64,000 bases of DNA from Marinobacter segnicrescens (GCF_900111555.1 NZ_FOHZ01000006.1:1-64000), one strand, 5' to 3'; shown: positions 37,109 to 46,569, numbered from the stretch's first letter. Numbers and translations are program-made. Notes: generated by a model not told the origin, from the letters alone.

Positions 37109-38287
37109 ATGCTGATAGATTTTTTCATGGAAGTTCGCGCAGCCAAGGTTCCGGCCAGCCTGCGTGAGTTTCTCGACCTGCTGGAGGCGATGCAAAAGCG
37201 GCTCGCCTTTGGCGATATGGAGGAGTTCTATTACCTGGCACGGCTGTGTCTGGTGAAGGACGAGCGCCATTTTGACAAGTTTGACCGGGCCTTCGAAGCT
37301 TATTTCAAGGGCATTGAAAACCTTGACGAGCTGATGGAGGCGCTGATTCCCGATGACTGGCTGCGGGCCGAGTTCGAGAAGCAGCTGACCGACGAGGAAA
37401 AGGCAAAGATCGAATCCCTTGGTGGCCTGGAAGAGCTGATCGACACCTTCAAGAAGCGCATGGAAGAGCAGAAGGAGCGGCACCAGGGTGGCAATAAATG
37501 GATCGGTACCGGTGGCACTTCACCTTTTGGTGCCAACGGCTACAACCCTGAAGGGTTCCGTATCGGCCAGAACGAAGGTCGCCACGGCCGTGCGGTGAAG
37601 GTCTGGGAAAAGCGGGAGTTCCGTGACCTGGATGACTCCATCACCCTGGGTATACGTAACATCAAGGTGGCTCTGCGCCGGCTGCGCAAGTTCGCCCGTC
37701 AGGGTGCGGCGGACCAGCTCGACCTGGACGATACCATCCGTTCCACCGCCCGCAATGCCGGTTACCTGGACCTGAAAATGGTGCCGGAACGCCACAATGC
37801 GGTGAAGGTGTTGCTGTTCTTTGATGTGGGTGGCTCCATGGACCCTCATGTCCGGGTTTGTGAAGAGCTTTTCTCCGCCGCGCGGATGGAGTTCAAGCAC
37901 ATGGAGTATTTCTACTTCCATAACTTCATCTACGAGGCGGTGTGGACGAAGAATGTGCGTCGCCTGCACGAGACCACGCCGGTCTGGGACATCCTTCACA
38001 AGTACAGCCCGGACTACAAGGTGATCTTCATCGGGGACGCTACTATGGCGCCCTACGAAATCACCCATCCCGGCGGCTCCATTGAGCACTGGAACGAGGA
38101 AGCCGGTGCCACCTGGTTCCAGCGGGTTACCGACCACTTCCGCAAGGTGGTCTGGCTCAACCCGCTGCCGGAGAGTTACTGGGGCAGGGGAGGCTCACTG
38201 GGTATCACCCGGCAGTTGGTAGGGGATCACATGTATCCACTGACCATTGAAGGGCTGGAGTCGGCCATGCGCCACCTCAGCAAGTAA
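37109..38287 (+). CDS. CoxE-like VWA domain protein with altered MIDAS
   Basis: The 392-residue protein has a helical N-terminus (1-130), a central linker with GTSPFGANGYNPEGFRIG, and a C-terminal VWA domain. The MIDAS motif reads DVGGSM (D239, G241, S243), so the first serine of D-x-S-x-S is a glycine. CoxE/ViaA-type proteins work with MoxR ATPases in cofactor insertion. A GGGAGGAC sequence precedes the ATG. Whether metal binding is lost is not known. Confidence 0.88.
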   Translation: MLIDFFMEVRAAKVPASLREFLDLLEAMQKRLAFGDMEEFYYLARLCLVKDERHFDKFDRAFEAYFKGIENLDELMEALIPDDWLRAEFEKQLTDEEKAKIESLGGLEELIDTFKKRMEEQKERHQGGNKWIGTGGTSPFGANGYNPEGFRIGQNEGRHGRAVKVWEKREFRDLDDSITLGIRNIKVALRRLRKFARQGAADQLDLDDTIRSTARNAGYLDLKMVPERHNAVKVLLFFDVGGSMDPHVRVCEELFSAARMEFKHMEYFYFHNFIYEAVWTKNVRRLHETTPVWDILHKYSPDYKVIFIGDATMAPYEITHPGGSIEHWNEEAGATWFQRVTDHFRKVVWLNPLPESYWGRGGSLGITRQLVGDHMYPLTIEGLESAMRHLSK

Positions 38288-38341
38288 TGAAAGCGGCTTG
38301 ATCCCGCTCACAGACCGGAGTCAGACCGGTCACCCCAGATG

Positions 38342-38365
38342 CAGCCCGGGCCGGTTCCCGGGCTG
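38342..38365 (+). terminator. Weak hairpin downstream of the CoxE-like gene
   Basis: CAGCCCGGG and CCCGGGCTG pair around the loop CCGGTT and are followed by TTCTGT. It lies 55 bases after the stop of the CoxE-like gene. The T-run is short, so termination efficiency is uncertain. Confidence 0.5.
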
Positions 38366-38560
38366 TTCTGTATCTGCTAAAGAATAAGACATTTTCAGTT
38401 AATGTCTCACTATGTTTCAATCACTTCCCGGAGTGACCGACGGCTTGCTGTGAAGGCTTGCCCGTCAAACTCCAAGGTTATGCCCTGGTTTGCGAGACGG
38501 AACCTCGCGCGGTATTCCGGGGCTCCCCACTTCAAGAACCTGCCAGGAAGGAACCTGTTT

Positions 38561-38860
38561 ATGAACAAGAAACTGTTGCTTGCCAGCGTCGTTTTTGCCG
38601 GTATGGGCCTTGCCACTGTTGCCCAGGCAAACCCTGTGTGTGAAGCCCAGAAAGCCGCTGCCCCGGACCTTGTGGGCGCACGTGACAACGACACCGCAAT
38701 CGAGGAGGTCTATTCGGCCATCGATGAGAATGCGAGCAGCGAGGCATCTGCCAATGTACTGAAGGAATCCGTAGGTCAGATCTACGCCGATAAGTCCATG
38801 GACGTTGAAGCCGCCACCAGGCTGATCGGTGAAAACTGCGAAGCGAAACTGGGCGCCTGA
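38561..38860 (+). CDS. Small exported protein, function unknown
   Basis: The 99-residue protein has a Sec signal peptide (residues 1-23, KKLLLASVVFAGMGLATVAQA). The mature part of about 76 residues has two cysteines (NPVCEAQ near 27 and ENCEAKLGA near the end) that could form a disulfide. It is otherwise acidic and helical. No family is recognised. A good AGGAAGGAA site lies upstream and fixes the start at 38561 rather than at an in-frame ATG further upstream. Confidence 0.75.
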   Translation: MNKKLLLASVVFAGMGLATVAQANPVCEAQKAAAPDLVGARDNDTAIEEVYSAIDENASSEASANVLKESVGQIYADKSMDVEAATRLIGENCEAKLGA

Positions 38861-38944
38861 TCCGGCTTCCCGGTGTCGGAGATAGCCGTACCGGCACCAA
38901 AACGGACATTAATGCCGCTTTTCCCCTTCGCCAGGTAAAGGGCC

Positions 38945-38979
38945 AAAAAAAGCCGATACACGGTTGAGTGTGTATCGGC
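38945..38979 (-). terminator. Intrinsic terminator on the minus strand with no upstream minus-strand gene
   Basis: GCCGATACAC and GTGTATCGGC form a perfect 10-base-pair stem with an 8-base loop, followed on the minus strand by seven T residues. No protein-coding gene on the minus strand reads into it; the nearest genes on both sides (38561-38860 and fadD) are on the plus strand. Confidence 0.85.
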
Positions 38980-39094
38980 CAAGCTCGGCATTTAACGCAA
39001 ACACCTCCAGTAAGCGCCTGCGTCATCCACCTATCTAGCAGGATCGCTGCCACCTCCTGAAATTACCCTTCTAATCAATTTGGTACCCCTCCTG
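38945..39094 (-). ncRNA. Candidate orphan small RNA with repeated GGA motifs
   Basis: On the minus strand an intrinsic terminator closes a stretch of about 150 bases with no gene. Four GGA motifs are present (positions 39090-39092, 39055-39057, 39026-39028 and 39006-39008); two of them read TTTCAGGAGG. A TATAAC hexamer at 39101-39106 could be the -10, with a poorly spaced TTTACA at 39128-39133 as -35. Repeated GGA motifs and a terminator are what Csr/Rsm RNAs (CsrB, RsmY, RsmZ) look like. The call is inference; no GacA-type upstream site was found. Confidence 0.4.
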
Positions 39095-39278
39095 AAACGC
39101 GTTATAAACCGCGGAGCCTCGCAGATCTGTAAAAATAACTGACGGATTAACGCGAAAGCGATCACAGAGATCGTCAGCAAACGTGGTCGAACCGGGCAGG
39201 ATCTACCTGAATAAGGACAAAACTGGTATTCTCGCCTTTCTTTTAAGGCTGATACTTTTGTCTGCTTGTTTTTTCGCT

Positions 39279-39290
39279 GGAACCGGTTCC
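39279..39290. promoter_or_regulatory. Perfect 12-base palindrome upstream of fadD
   Basis: GGAACCGGTTCC is a perfect palindrome about 160 bases upstream of the fadD start. It could be an operator for a dimeric regulator. No known regulator site (FadR, PsrA) was matched. Confidence 0.3.
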
Positions 39291-39450
39291 GGTGGAATAA
39301 CTGGTCGGGCGTCTGCGCAGAAAAAAAACCTCGCAGACTCCTTGACGGTATCCCGACAAGCTAAAGCAGTTCTTGGCTGGTCACGGCAGGGAATCCGGGG
39401 GTGGCGAGGCTGCGACACTATAATCATAAGTAACTACAGGAGATGGTGCG

Positions 39451-41133
39451 ATGGACTTCGAACAGTTCTATCAGGACAAGTATCCACCCGGTGTTCCGCG
39501 CGAGATTGATCTGAACAAATACCAGAGCATGGTTGATGTCTTCAACCAGTCGGTAAAAAAGTACGCTGATAAGCCGGCGTTCAGTGCGGTAGGCGTCACC
39601 ATGACCTATGGTGAGCTCGACGCCCAGGCCCGCAACTTCGCTGCCTGGCTGCAGAACAAGACCAACCTGAAGCCGGGTGACCGCATCGCCGTGCAGATGC
39701 CGAATCTCACCCAGTACCCAGTGGTTGTCTACGGTGCCATGCGCGCCGGGCTGGTGGTGGTCAATACCAACCCGCTGTACACCACACGGGAGATGGAGCA
39801 CCAGTTCAATGACTCCGGCGCCAAGGCGCTGGTGGTGCTGGCTAATATGGCGTCGAACGCCGAGAAAGTGCTGCCCCATACCGGTATCGAGCACGTCATC
39901 GTGACCGAACTGGCGGACATGCACTCGCCACTCAAGCGCACCCTGATGAACGCCGCGGTCAAACACCTCAAGAAGATGGTGCCTGCCTACAACCTGCCCC
40001 AGGCCCACAAGTTGCCTGCAGTACTTGCCGCCGGTGCGAAGGAAAAACTGGACGAAGCCCGGCCCACCCAGGACGACCTGGCGGTGCTGCAATACACTGG
40101 CGGAACCACAGGCGTAGCCAAGGGTGCCATGCTGACCCACGGCAACCTGGTCGCCAACTTGCTGCAGACACGCCCGTTGCTGGAAGACAAAATCGAAGAA
40201 GGCAAGGAGGTGATGATTGCGCCCCTGCCGCTGTACCACATTTATTCGTTTACCCTGAACTGCGGCATCATGCTCGAAGCAGGCGCCCATAATGTGCTCA
40301 TCCCGAACCCGCGTGACATTCCGGCGTTCGTGAAGGAAATGAAGAACTACAAGTTCACGTCGTTTGTCGGGTTGAACACGCTGTTCAACGGCCTTATGGC
40401 CAACGAGGATTTCCGGAACCTGGACTTCAGCCAGATGAAGATGACCTCTTCCGGCGGCATGGCCCTTACCAGCGCCACCGCCAAGCGCTGGCAGGAAGTG
40501 ACCGGTGTGGAGATCGCCGAGGGTTATGGCATGACCGAAACCTCACCGGTAGTAACCTTCAACCCGCCCAGCGCTATCCAGCTCGGCACCATTGGCCTGC
40601 CCATCTGTAATACCGTGTGCAAGACCGTGGATGAAGATGGCAACGACCTGCCGCTGGGTGAGCCTGGCGAGCTGTGCGTCAAGGGCCCCCAGGTCATGCG
40701 TGGCTACTGGCAGCGCCCGGAAGAAACCGAAAAGTCGTTCACCGCAGATGGCTTCCTGCGCACCGGCGATGTGGCGGTCATCCAGGAAGACGGCTATATC
40801 CGCATTGTCGATCGCAAGAAGGACATGATCATTGTCTCCGGGTTTAACGTGTACCCGAATGAGGTGGAAGACGTAGTAAGCAGCCACCCGAAGGTGCTGG
40901 AATGCGCTGCTGTGGGTATTCCTGACGAGAAGAGTGGCGAGGCCGTCAAGGTATTCCTGGTGCCGTCAGACCCGAGCTTGGAGGAAGACGAACTGCGGGA
41001 ATTCTGCCGTGAGCGACTGACCGCGTACAAGGTTCCGAAATCGTTCGAAATCCGTGAGGAACTGCCAAAGACCAACGTTGGCAAGATCCTTCGTCGCGAA
41101 CTGCGTGACGAAGAGATCGCCAAAAACTCGTAA
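39451..41133 (+). CDS. fadD: Long-chain fatty acid-CoA ligase FadD
   Basis: The 560-residue enzyme activates fatty acids to acyl-CoA with ATP for beta-oxidation, at the inner face of the membrane. It carries the AMP-binding P-loop YTGGTTGVAKGAMLTH near 212-227, EGYGMTETSP near 352-361 and GFLRTGDVAVIQEDGYIRIVDRKKDMIIVSGFNVYP. The C-terminal catalytic lysine lies in PKTNVGKILRREL. Length matches E. coli FadD (561). It stands alone, with a KAS III gene 4 kb downstream. Confidence 0.95.
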   Translation: MDFEQFYQDKYPPGVPREIDLNKYQSMVDVFNQSVKKYADKPAFSAVGVTMTYGELDAQARNFAAWLQNKTNLKPGDRIAVQMPNLTQYPVVVYGAMRAGLVVVNTNPLYTTREMEHQFNDSGAKALVVLANMASNAEKVLPHTGIEHVIVTELADMHSPLKRTLMNAAVKHLKKMVPAYNLPQAHKLPAVLAAGAKEKLDEARPTQDDLAVLQYTGGTTGVAKGAMLTHGNLVANLLQTRPLLEDKIEEGKEVMIAPLPLYHIYSFTLNCGIMLEAGAHNVLIPNPRDIPAFVKEMKNYKFTSFVGLNTLFNGLMANEDFRNLDFSQMKMTSSGGMALTSATAKRWQEVTGVEIAEGYGMTETSPVVTFNPPSAIQLGTIGLPICNTVCKTVDEDGNDLPLGEPGELCVKGPQVMRGYWQRPEETEKSFTADGFLRTGDVAVIQEDGYIRIVDRKKDMIIVSGFNVYPNEVEDVVSSHPKVLECAAVGIPDEKSGEAVKVFLVPSDPSLEEDELREFCRERLTAYKVPKSFEIREELPKTNVGKILRRELRDEEIAKNS

Positions 41134-41151
41134 CCTGCGGTTTGACTGATG

Positions 41152-41177
41152 AAAAACCCCGCCCCGGCGGGGTTTTT
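41152..41177 (+). terminator. Intrinsic terminator of fadD
   Basis: AAAAACCCCG and CGGGGTTTTT pair around the loop CCCCGG. The terminator ends 57 bases before the hrpA start. The A-run on the other side also makes it bidirectional in principle. Confidence 0.9.
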
Positions 41178-41233
41178 CGTTTGTGGTCCGGGTTCCGTTA
41201 CAATATCGCCCTCATTTACCAACCGGGCTATCC

Positions 41234-44200
41234 ATGAGTAACACCCCCTCCGGCAAATCGTCTTCAACCCTTCCTGGTGAAAAGCCTTCAGTCGAGCGTC
41301 CGCTGTTGACTGTTGACCACGTCAGGCAGCAACTGGGTGAATGCAACCAGCGTGAAACCGCCCGTATTCTGCGACTGCTGGCGAAAACCCGGAACAACCC
41401 TGATCAGCAACAGTTGGCCCGGGTAAACCGCTGGCTGGAGCAGGGGCTGGCCAGGGTGGAGTCCCGCCGTCGGTCCCATCAGCCCGCCCGCTATCCGGAA
41501 GGGCTGCCGGTGTCCGAACGGGTTGACGACATCACCCGGGCCCTGGAGGAAAACCAGGTCATCATCGTGGCCGGCGAAACCGGTTCGGGCAAAACCACTC
41601 AACTACCCAAGATCTGCCTGAATGCAGGACGTGGAACCCGGGGCCTGGTGGGGCACACCCAGCCACGGCGAATCGCAGCCCGCACCGTGGCTGGCCGTAT
41701 CGCAGAAGAGCTGGGCCCGGAGCAAGGCCGCCAGGTTGGATACCAGGTTCGCTTTACGGATACCAGTAACGAGGATACCCGGCTGAAGGTGATGACCGAC
41801 GGGATCCTGTTGGCTGAAATCCAGCACGATCGCTTCCTGGATGCCTACGATACGATCATTATCGATGAGGCCCACGAACGCAGCCTCAACATCGACTTCC
41901 TGCTGGGCTACCTCAAGCAATTGCTGCCCAGGCGGCCCGACCTGAAGGTCATCATCACCTCGGCCACCATCGAGGTGGAGCGGTTCAGCGAGTATTTCCA
42001 CCAGGCGCCGGTGATCGAGGTTTCCGGCCGCACCTACCCGGTAGAGATGCGCTACCGACCCATGGCTGGAGACGCCGATGAGCGGGACCAGGGCTGGGGC
42101 GATGCAGTGGTGTCGGCGCTGAATGAAATCGAAGACCATGAGCGGGCCGAGAAAAAGCCACCAGGGGATATCCTTGTGTTCCTGCCCGGGGAAGGGGAAA
42201 TCCGCGCCCTCAGTAAGCAGTTACGCCATGCAGACCTGCGTCATACCGAGGTACTGCCGCTCTATTCGCGGCTGAGCACGAAGGAACAAAACCGGGTATT
42301 TCAGTCCCACCGGGGCCGGCGCATTGTGCTGGCTACCAACGTGGCAGAGACGTCGTTGACGGTACCGGGTATCCGTTATGTCATTGACACCGGTGTGGCC
42401 CGGATCAGCCGTTACTCGGTACGTTCCAAAATCCAGCGCTTGCCGGTTGAGGCTATCTCCCAGGCCAGTGCGAACCAGCGGGCAGGGCGCTGCGGGCGGG
42501 TAGCACCGGGGATCTGCTTCCGGCTGTTTGATGAACAGGACTTCGTCAGCCGCGACGAGTTTACCGATCCGGAGATCCTGCGCACCAACCTGGCGTCGGT
42601 CATCCTGCAGATGGTGACCCTCGGGTTGGGGGATATTCGCCACTTCCCCTTCCTGGAGGCGCCGGACAACCGTCAGATCAATGATGGCTATAAATTGCTG
42701 GAAGAGCTTGGCGCTGTTTCCGGCAAACGCCGCATTACCAGCCTCGGGCGCACCATGGCCCGTTTGCCACTTGATCCACGGCTGGCCCGGATGCTGGTGG
42801 CCGCCAGCGAACTGGGCAGCCTGGCCGAGCTACTGGTCATTATTGCCGGGCTCAGTGTCCAGGACCCCAGGGAGCGACCGCAGGACAAGCAACAGGCAGC
42901 GGACCAGGCACACAGTCAGTGGAATGACAAAGAGTCCGACTTCATTACCCTGCTCAATCTCTGGAATGACTTCGAGGAGCAGCGTCAGGAACTGTCCGGT
43001 AACCAGCTCAGCAAGCACTGCAAGAAACAGTTCCTCTCCTACATGCGAATGCGGGAGTGGCGGGATATCCATCGTCAGCTCACCCTGTTGTGCCGGGAGC
43101 AGAGGTTCACCATGAATCGGGATACGGCCGGTTATGATGCCATACACAAGGCTGTACTGGCCGGTCTGTTGGGGCAGGTGGCGACCAAGCTGGAGAAAAG
43201 GGAGTACCTGGCTACCCGTAACCGCAAAGTGTTTATCTTCCCTGGCTCAAAAGTGGCGAAGTCTGCGCCCAAGTGGATCGTGGCCGCGGAGATTGTTGAA
43301 ACCAGCCGGGTGTTTGCACGGATGGTTGCCAAAATCGACCCGGACTGGGTGGAGCCACTGGGTGAACACGTGGTCAAACGCCATTACTCGGAACCGCACT
43401 GGGAACAAAAACGGGCCCAGGTTATGGCCTTCGAGCGGGTCAGCCTCTACGGCCTGGACGTGGTCAGCCAGCGACGGGTGCCCTATGCAAAGATTGACCC
43501 GGTTACCTGTCGCGAACTGTTTATTCGTCGTGCCCTGGTGGAAGGCGACTACCGTACCAAGGCACCTTTCATTGCCCGTAACCGGGAACTGCTGGATACC
43601 GTCGAGAGTCTGGAGAACAAGACCCGGCGCCGGGATCTGCTGGTGGATGACGAGCAGCTTGTCGCTTTCTATAACGAGCGCCTCCCGGCGGAGATCGTCA
43701 GTGGCCGTCATTTCGAAAGCTGGTGGAAATCCCTGTCCGCGGCAGACCTGAAGTCCATGGAACTCACCGAGAAGGATATCCTGCAACGGGACCTGGACTA
43801 CAGCGAACTGGAGCAATACCCGGACGAGCTGGAATGGGAGGGAGCGAAATACCCCCTGAGCTACGAATTCGAACCCACGGCTGAGGATGACGGTGTCACC
43901 ATCCAGGTGCCGGTCATGGCGCTCAAGCAGTTGCCGGGGCATCGGCTGGACTGGTTGGTTCCTGGCCTGGTGAGGGAAAAGTGCATTGCCCTCGTCAAGG
44001 GGCTGCCAAAGGCCGTTCGCCGTAACTTTGTGCCGGTACCCGATTTTGTCGACGCGGCGTTGCAGAACATGGCGCCATCAAACCAGCCGTTGACCGAGGT
44101 GCTCGCTGACCAGCTGCGCCGCATGACCGGCGTCCGGATCGCGCCGGAAGACTGGCCAACCGATGAACTGCCCAGGCACCTGCGCATGAACCTGAAGGTG

Positions 44201-45199
44201 CTGGGTGAGGGCGGCAAGGTACTGGCACGGGGGCGGGACCCTGAAGTACTCCAGAAGAAACTGGAAAAGCAGGCGGAAGAAGCCCTCAGTCGGGTGGATG
44301 AGGCCGAGGGCAAGGCGGAACGGGTCCAGGCGTCTGACTGGCAGTTCGGCACCTTGCAGGAATCGGTTCATACCGACAGGGGTGGTATGCAGGTTACGGT
44401 CTATCCGGCGCTCGAAGACCTGGGCGGTGAGGTGCGGGAAACCCGTTTCCTGGATCCGCTGACGGCTTATGAAAGCCACCGTAAAGCAGTCGCGCGGCTG
44501 TTGCTGAACCGGCTCGGCAATTCCCTGGATCGCATAGATAGCCGGCTGCCCCGGTTTCGCCAGTCCGCGCTCATGTTTGCGCCGATGGGCCAGGCCCGGG
44601 CGCTGCTTGATGACTTTCTGCTGGCCAGTGCGGCCAATCACTTCCTGGGCGAGCCGGAACAGGCATCTGGAGCACTTCCGCGCAGCGGTACAGACTTTGA
44701 CCTGGTTTATAACAATGGACGGGGAGATTTTCTGCCAGCGCTTGAGCAGGCTGACGAACAGCTCCACCAGGTGATGCAGGGCTATCACCGGGTGATGAAA
44801 CAACTGAAAGGCAAGATCAACCTTGCCCTGGCCAATAGCATGGCGGATCTCAAGTTCCAGATGGAGCACCTGGTGTACCCCGGGTTCCTGGTGGCAACGC
44901 CCCCGCAGTGGCTGGCCTGCTTTCCCCGTTATTTCGAGGCTGCGGACATCCGGCTGGAGAAGATGCCCAGGGAAATGGGGCGGGAGAGGGAATTTCTGCA
45001 CACGATTGCTCCCCTCTGGAGCCGCTACCAGCAAAAGCACGAGCAGCAGCGTCGTCAGGGCGCTATGGACCCACAGCTTACCCTCTACCGCTGGATGCTG
45101 GAGGAGTTCCGCGTATCCTGGTTTGCACAACAGCTGGGAACAGCCATGCCGGTCTCGGTGAAACGGCTGGACCGCCAGTGGGCGGAAGTTCGTCAGTAG
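41234..45199 (+). CDS. hrpA: ATP-dependent RNA helicase HrpA
   Basis: The 1321-residue DEAH-box helicase has Walker A AGETGSGKTT at about 113-122, DEAH at about 210-213, SATIEVERF and the C-terminal QRAGRCGR motif of helicase domain 2. A long C-terminal HrpA-specific region (DUF3418-like) completes it. Length matches E. coli HrpA (1300). It resolves stalled or colliding ribosomes. The start at 41234 was chosen because the longer in-frame start overlaps the terminator of fadD. Confidence 0.95.
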   Translation: MSNTPSGKSSSTLPGEKPSVERPLLTVDHVRQQLGECNQRETARILRLLAKTRNNPDQQQLARVNRWLEQGLARVESRRRSHQPARYPEGLPVSERVDDITRALEENQVIIVAGETGSGKTTQLPKICLNAGRGTRGLVGHTQPRRIAARTVAGRIAEELGPEQGRQVGYQVRFTDTSNEDTRLKVMTDGILLAEIQHDRFLDAYDTIIIDEAHERSLNIDFLLGYLKQLLPRRPDLKVIITSATIEVERFSEYFHQAPVIEVSGRTYPVEMRYRPMAGDADERDQGWGDAVVSALNEIEDHERAEKKPPGDILVFLPGEGEIRALSKQLRHADLRHTEVLPLYSRLSTKEQNRVFQSHRGRRIVLATNVAETSLTVPGIRYVIDTGVARISRYSVRSKIQRLPVEAISQASANQRAGRCGRVAPGICFRLFDEQDFVSRDEFTDPEILRTNLASVILQMVTLGLGDIRHFPFLEAPDNRQINDGYKLLEELGAVSGKRRITSLGRTMARLPLDPRLARMLVAASELGSLAELLVIIAGLSVQDPRERPQDKQQAADQAHSQWNDKESDFITLLNLWNDFEEQRQELSGNQLSKHCKKQFLSYMRMREWRDIHRQLTLLCREQRFTMNRDTAGYDAIHKAVLAGLLGQVATKLEKREYLATRNRKVFIFPGSKVAKSAPKWIVAAEIVETSRVFARMVAKIDPDWVEPLGEHVVKRHYSEPHWEQKRAQVMAFERVSLYGLDVVSQRRVPYAKIDPVTCRELFIRRALVEGDYRTKAPFIARNRELLDTVESLENKTRRRDLLVDDEQLVAFYNERLPAEIVSGRHFESWWKSLSAADLKSMELTEKDILQRDLDYSELEQYPDELEWEGAKYPLSYEFEPTAEDDGVTIQVPVMALKQLPGHRLDWLVPGLVREKCIALVKGLPKAVRRNFVPVPDFVDAALQNMAPSNQPLTEVLADQLRRMTGVRIAPEDWPTDELPRHLRMNLKVLGEGGKVLARGRDPEVLQKKLEKQAEEALSRVDEAEGKAERVQASDWQFGTLQESVHTDRGGMQVTVYPALEDLGGEVRETRFLDPLTAYESHRKAVARLLLNRLGNSLDRIDSRLPRFRQSALMFAPMGQARALLDDFLLASAANHFLGEPEQASGALPRSGTDFDLVYNNGRGDFLPALEQADEQLHQVMQGYHRVMKQLKGKINLALANSMADLKFQMEHLVYPGFLVATPPQWLACFPRYFEAADIRLEKMPREMGREREFLHTIAPLWSRYQQKHEQQRRQGAMDPQLTLYRWMLEEFRVSWFAQQLGTAMPVSVKRLDRQWAEVRQ

Positions 45200-45394
45200 T
45201 CAGTAACTGGAGCGGCTGCAACCCGCTGGTAGCCGGTCTTTCGGGCCGGTCGCCTTTCTCGTTTTCGGGTGGGGACCGGACTCCGGGGTTTGTGATAACA
45301 TCCCCGCTAATTATCGGACAGGGATGTTTCACGCGTCCTGTTTAGCCTGCAGGATAGCTGTCCACAATAATTTCCAGAACAGTCGGGGTCCTAC

Positions 45395-46519
45395 GTGAGC
45401 ATCACCGCCATTATCACCGGTACCGGGTTGTATACACCGCCTGCCTCCATCAGCAATGAAGAACTGGTGGCTTCCTTCAATCGTTATGTCGAGCTCCACA
45501 ATGAGCGCAATGCGGATGCCATTGCACGGGGAGAGATCGACCCCCTGCAGCCTTCAGCTGTGGAGTTCATCGAGAAGGCCTCAGGAATCAAGAGCCGTCA
45601 CGTCATGGACAAGGACGGCATACTGGACCCGGAGCGGATGTGCCCGCGCCTGCCGGAGCGCAGTAACGACGAGCCTTCCATCCAGTGTGACATGTCGATG
45701 GCTGCCGCCCGTGAAGCGTTGGCCCAGGCTGGCCGCACGCCGGAGGATGTGGATGCCGTCATTGTGGCTTGCTCAAACCTGCAGCGGGCCTATCCTGCGG
45801 TTGCCATCGAGGTTCAGGAAGCCCTGGGTATCGACGGTTTTGCCTACGATATGAACGTGGCGTGCAGCTCGGCCACATTTGGCATCCAGGCGGCTGCCAA
45901 TGCGGTTGAAAACGGCACTGCCCGGGCCGTGCTGGTGATCAGCCCGGAAATCTGCTCCGGACATCTCAACTTCCGGGATCGCGACAGCCACTTCATTTTC
46001 GGCGATGCGTGCACCGCCGTGCTCGTGGAGCGTGACGACCAGGTAGCGGCAGGTCACGGCTTCGAGGTGCTGGGCACCCGCCTGAAAACCCGTTTTTCCA
46101 ACAACATCCGCAACAACTTCGGCTTCCTGAACCGGGGTGATGAAAGCGGCATTGGCAAGCCGGACAAGCTGTTCGTGCAGCAGGGCCGCAAGGTATTCAA
46201 GGAGGTTTCACCCATGGTGGCAGAGCTGATTGTCAGCCACCTGGAGAGCCTGTCCCTGAAAGCGGAAGACCTGAGGCGTATGTGGTTGCACCAGGCCAAC
46301 CTGAACATGAACCAGCTGATTTCCAGGCGCGTCCTTGGCCGTGACGCCACTACCGATGAAGCGCCGGTCATCCTGGACGAATACGCGAACACCAGTTCCG
46401 CCGGCTCTATCATCGCCTATCACCAGCACAAGGATGACTTTACCCCCGGTGATCTGGGAGTGATCTGTTCCTTTGGCGCCGGCTATTCCATTGGCAGCGT
46501 GGTGGTGCGCAAGCGCTGA
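45395..46519 (+). CDS. Beta-ketoacyl-ACP synthase III-like protein
   Basis: The 374-residue enzyme joins an acyl-CoA starter with malonyl-ACP. The catalytic triad is C157 ([12 protein letters not shown]), the histidine of WLHQANLNM and the asparagine of [10 protein letters not shown]. It is about 55 residues longer than FabH, with an insertion in the first 80 residues ([21 protein letters not shown]). This resembles the Pseudomonas PA3286-type enzymes that take medium-chain acyl-CoA from beta-oxidation. That assignment is inference. The start is a GTG. Confidence 0.85.
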   Translation: MSITAIITGTGLYTPPASISNEELVASFNRYVELHNERNADAIARGEIDPLQPSAVEFIEKASGIKSRHVMDKDGILDPERMCPRLPERSNDEPSIQCDMSMAAAREALAQAGRTPEDVDAVIVACSNLQRAYPAVAIEVQEALGIDGFAYDMNVACSSATFGIQAAANAVENGTARAVLVISPEICSGHLNFRDRDSHFIFGDACTAVLVERDDQVAAGHGFEVLGTRLKTRFSNNIRNNFGFLNRGDESGIGKPDKLFVQQGRKVFKEVSPMVAELIVSHLESLSLKAEDLRRMWLHQANLNMNQLISRRVLGRDATTDEAPVILDEYANTSSAGSIIAYHQHKDDFTPGDLGVICSFGAGYSIGSVVVRKR

Positions 46520-46569
46520 TCCGATACCCGTTCAAGGCCGAACTTCTGGATGATGACTGCCAATCAGGA

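Larger units (their letters stand above)
38861..39450. other. 590-base gene-free region between the small exported protein and fadD
   Basis: It holds a strong minus-strand intrinsic terminator (38945-38979), a GGA-rich stretch upstream of it on the minus strand, a perfect 12-base palindrome at 39279-39290, and a TATAAT at 39419-39424 close to the fadD start. No open frame in it has both a ribosome site and family likeness. Confidence 0.6.

Noticed and set aside
39299..39308. FadR-like half site AACTGGTCGG upstream of fadD
   Set aside because: Only one half of the palindrome matches, so it cannot be called a site.
39183..39509. GTG frame with a lipobox-like LLSAC segment
   Set aside because: It runs into fadD in another frame, has no ribosome site and the rest is not protein-like.
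44078..45130. 350-codon minus-strand frame opposite hrpA
   Set aside because: It is a shadow of hrpA in high-GC DNA; hrpA is a clear family member and the frame has no recognisable domain.
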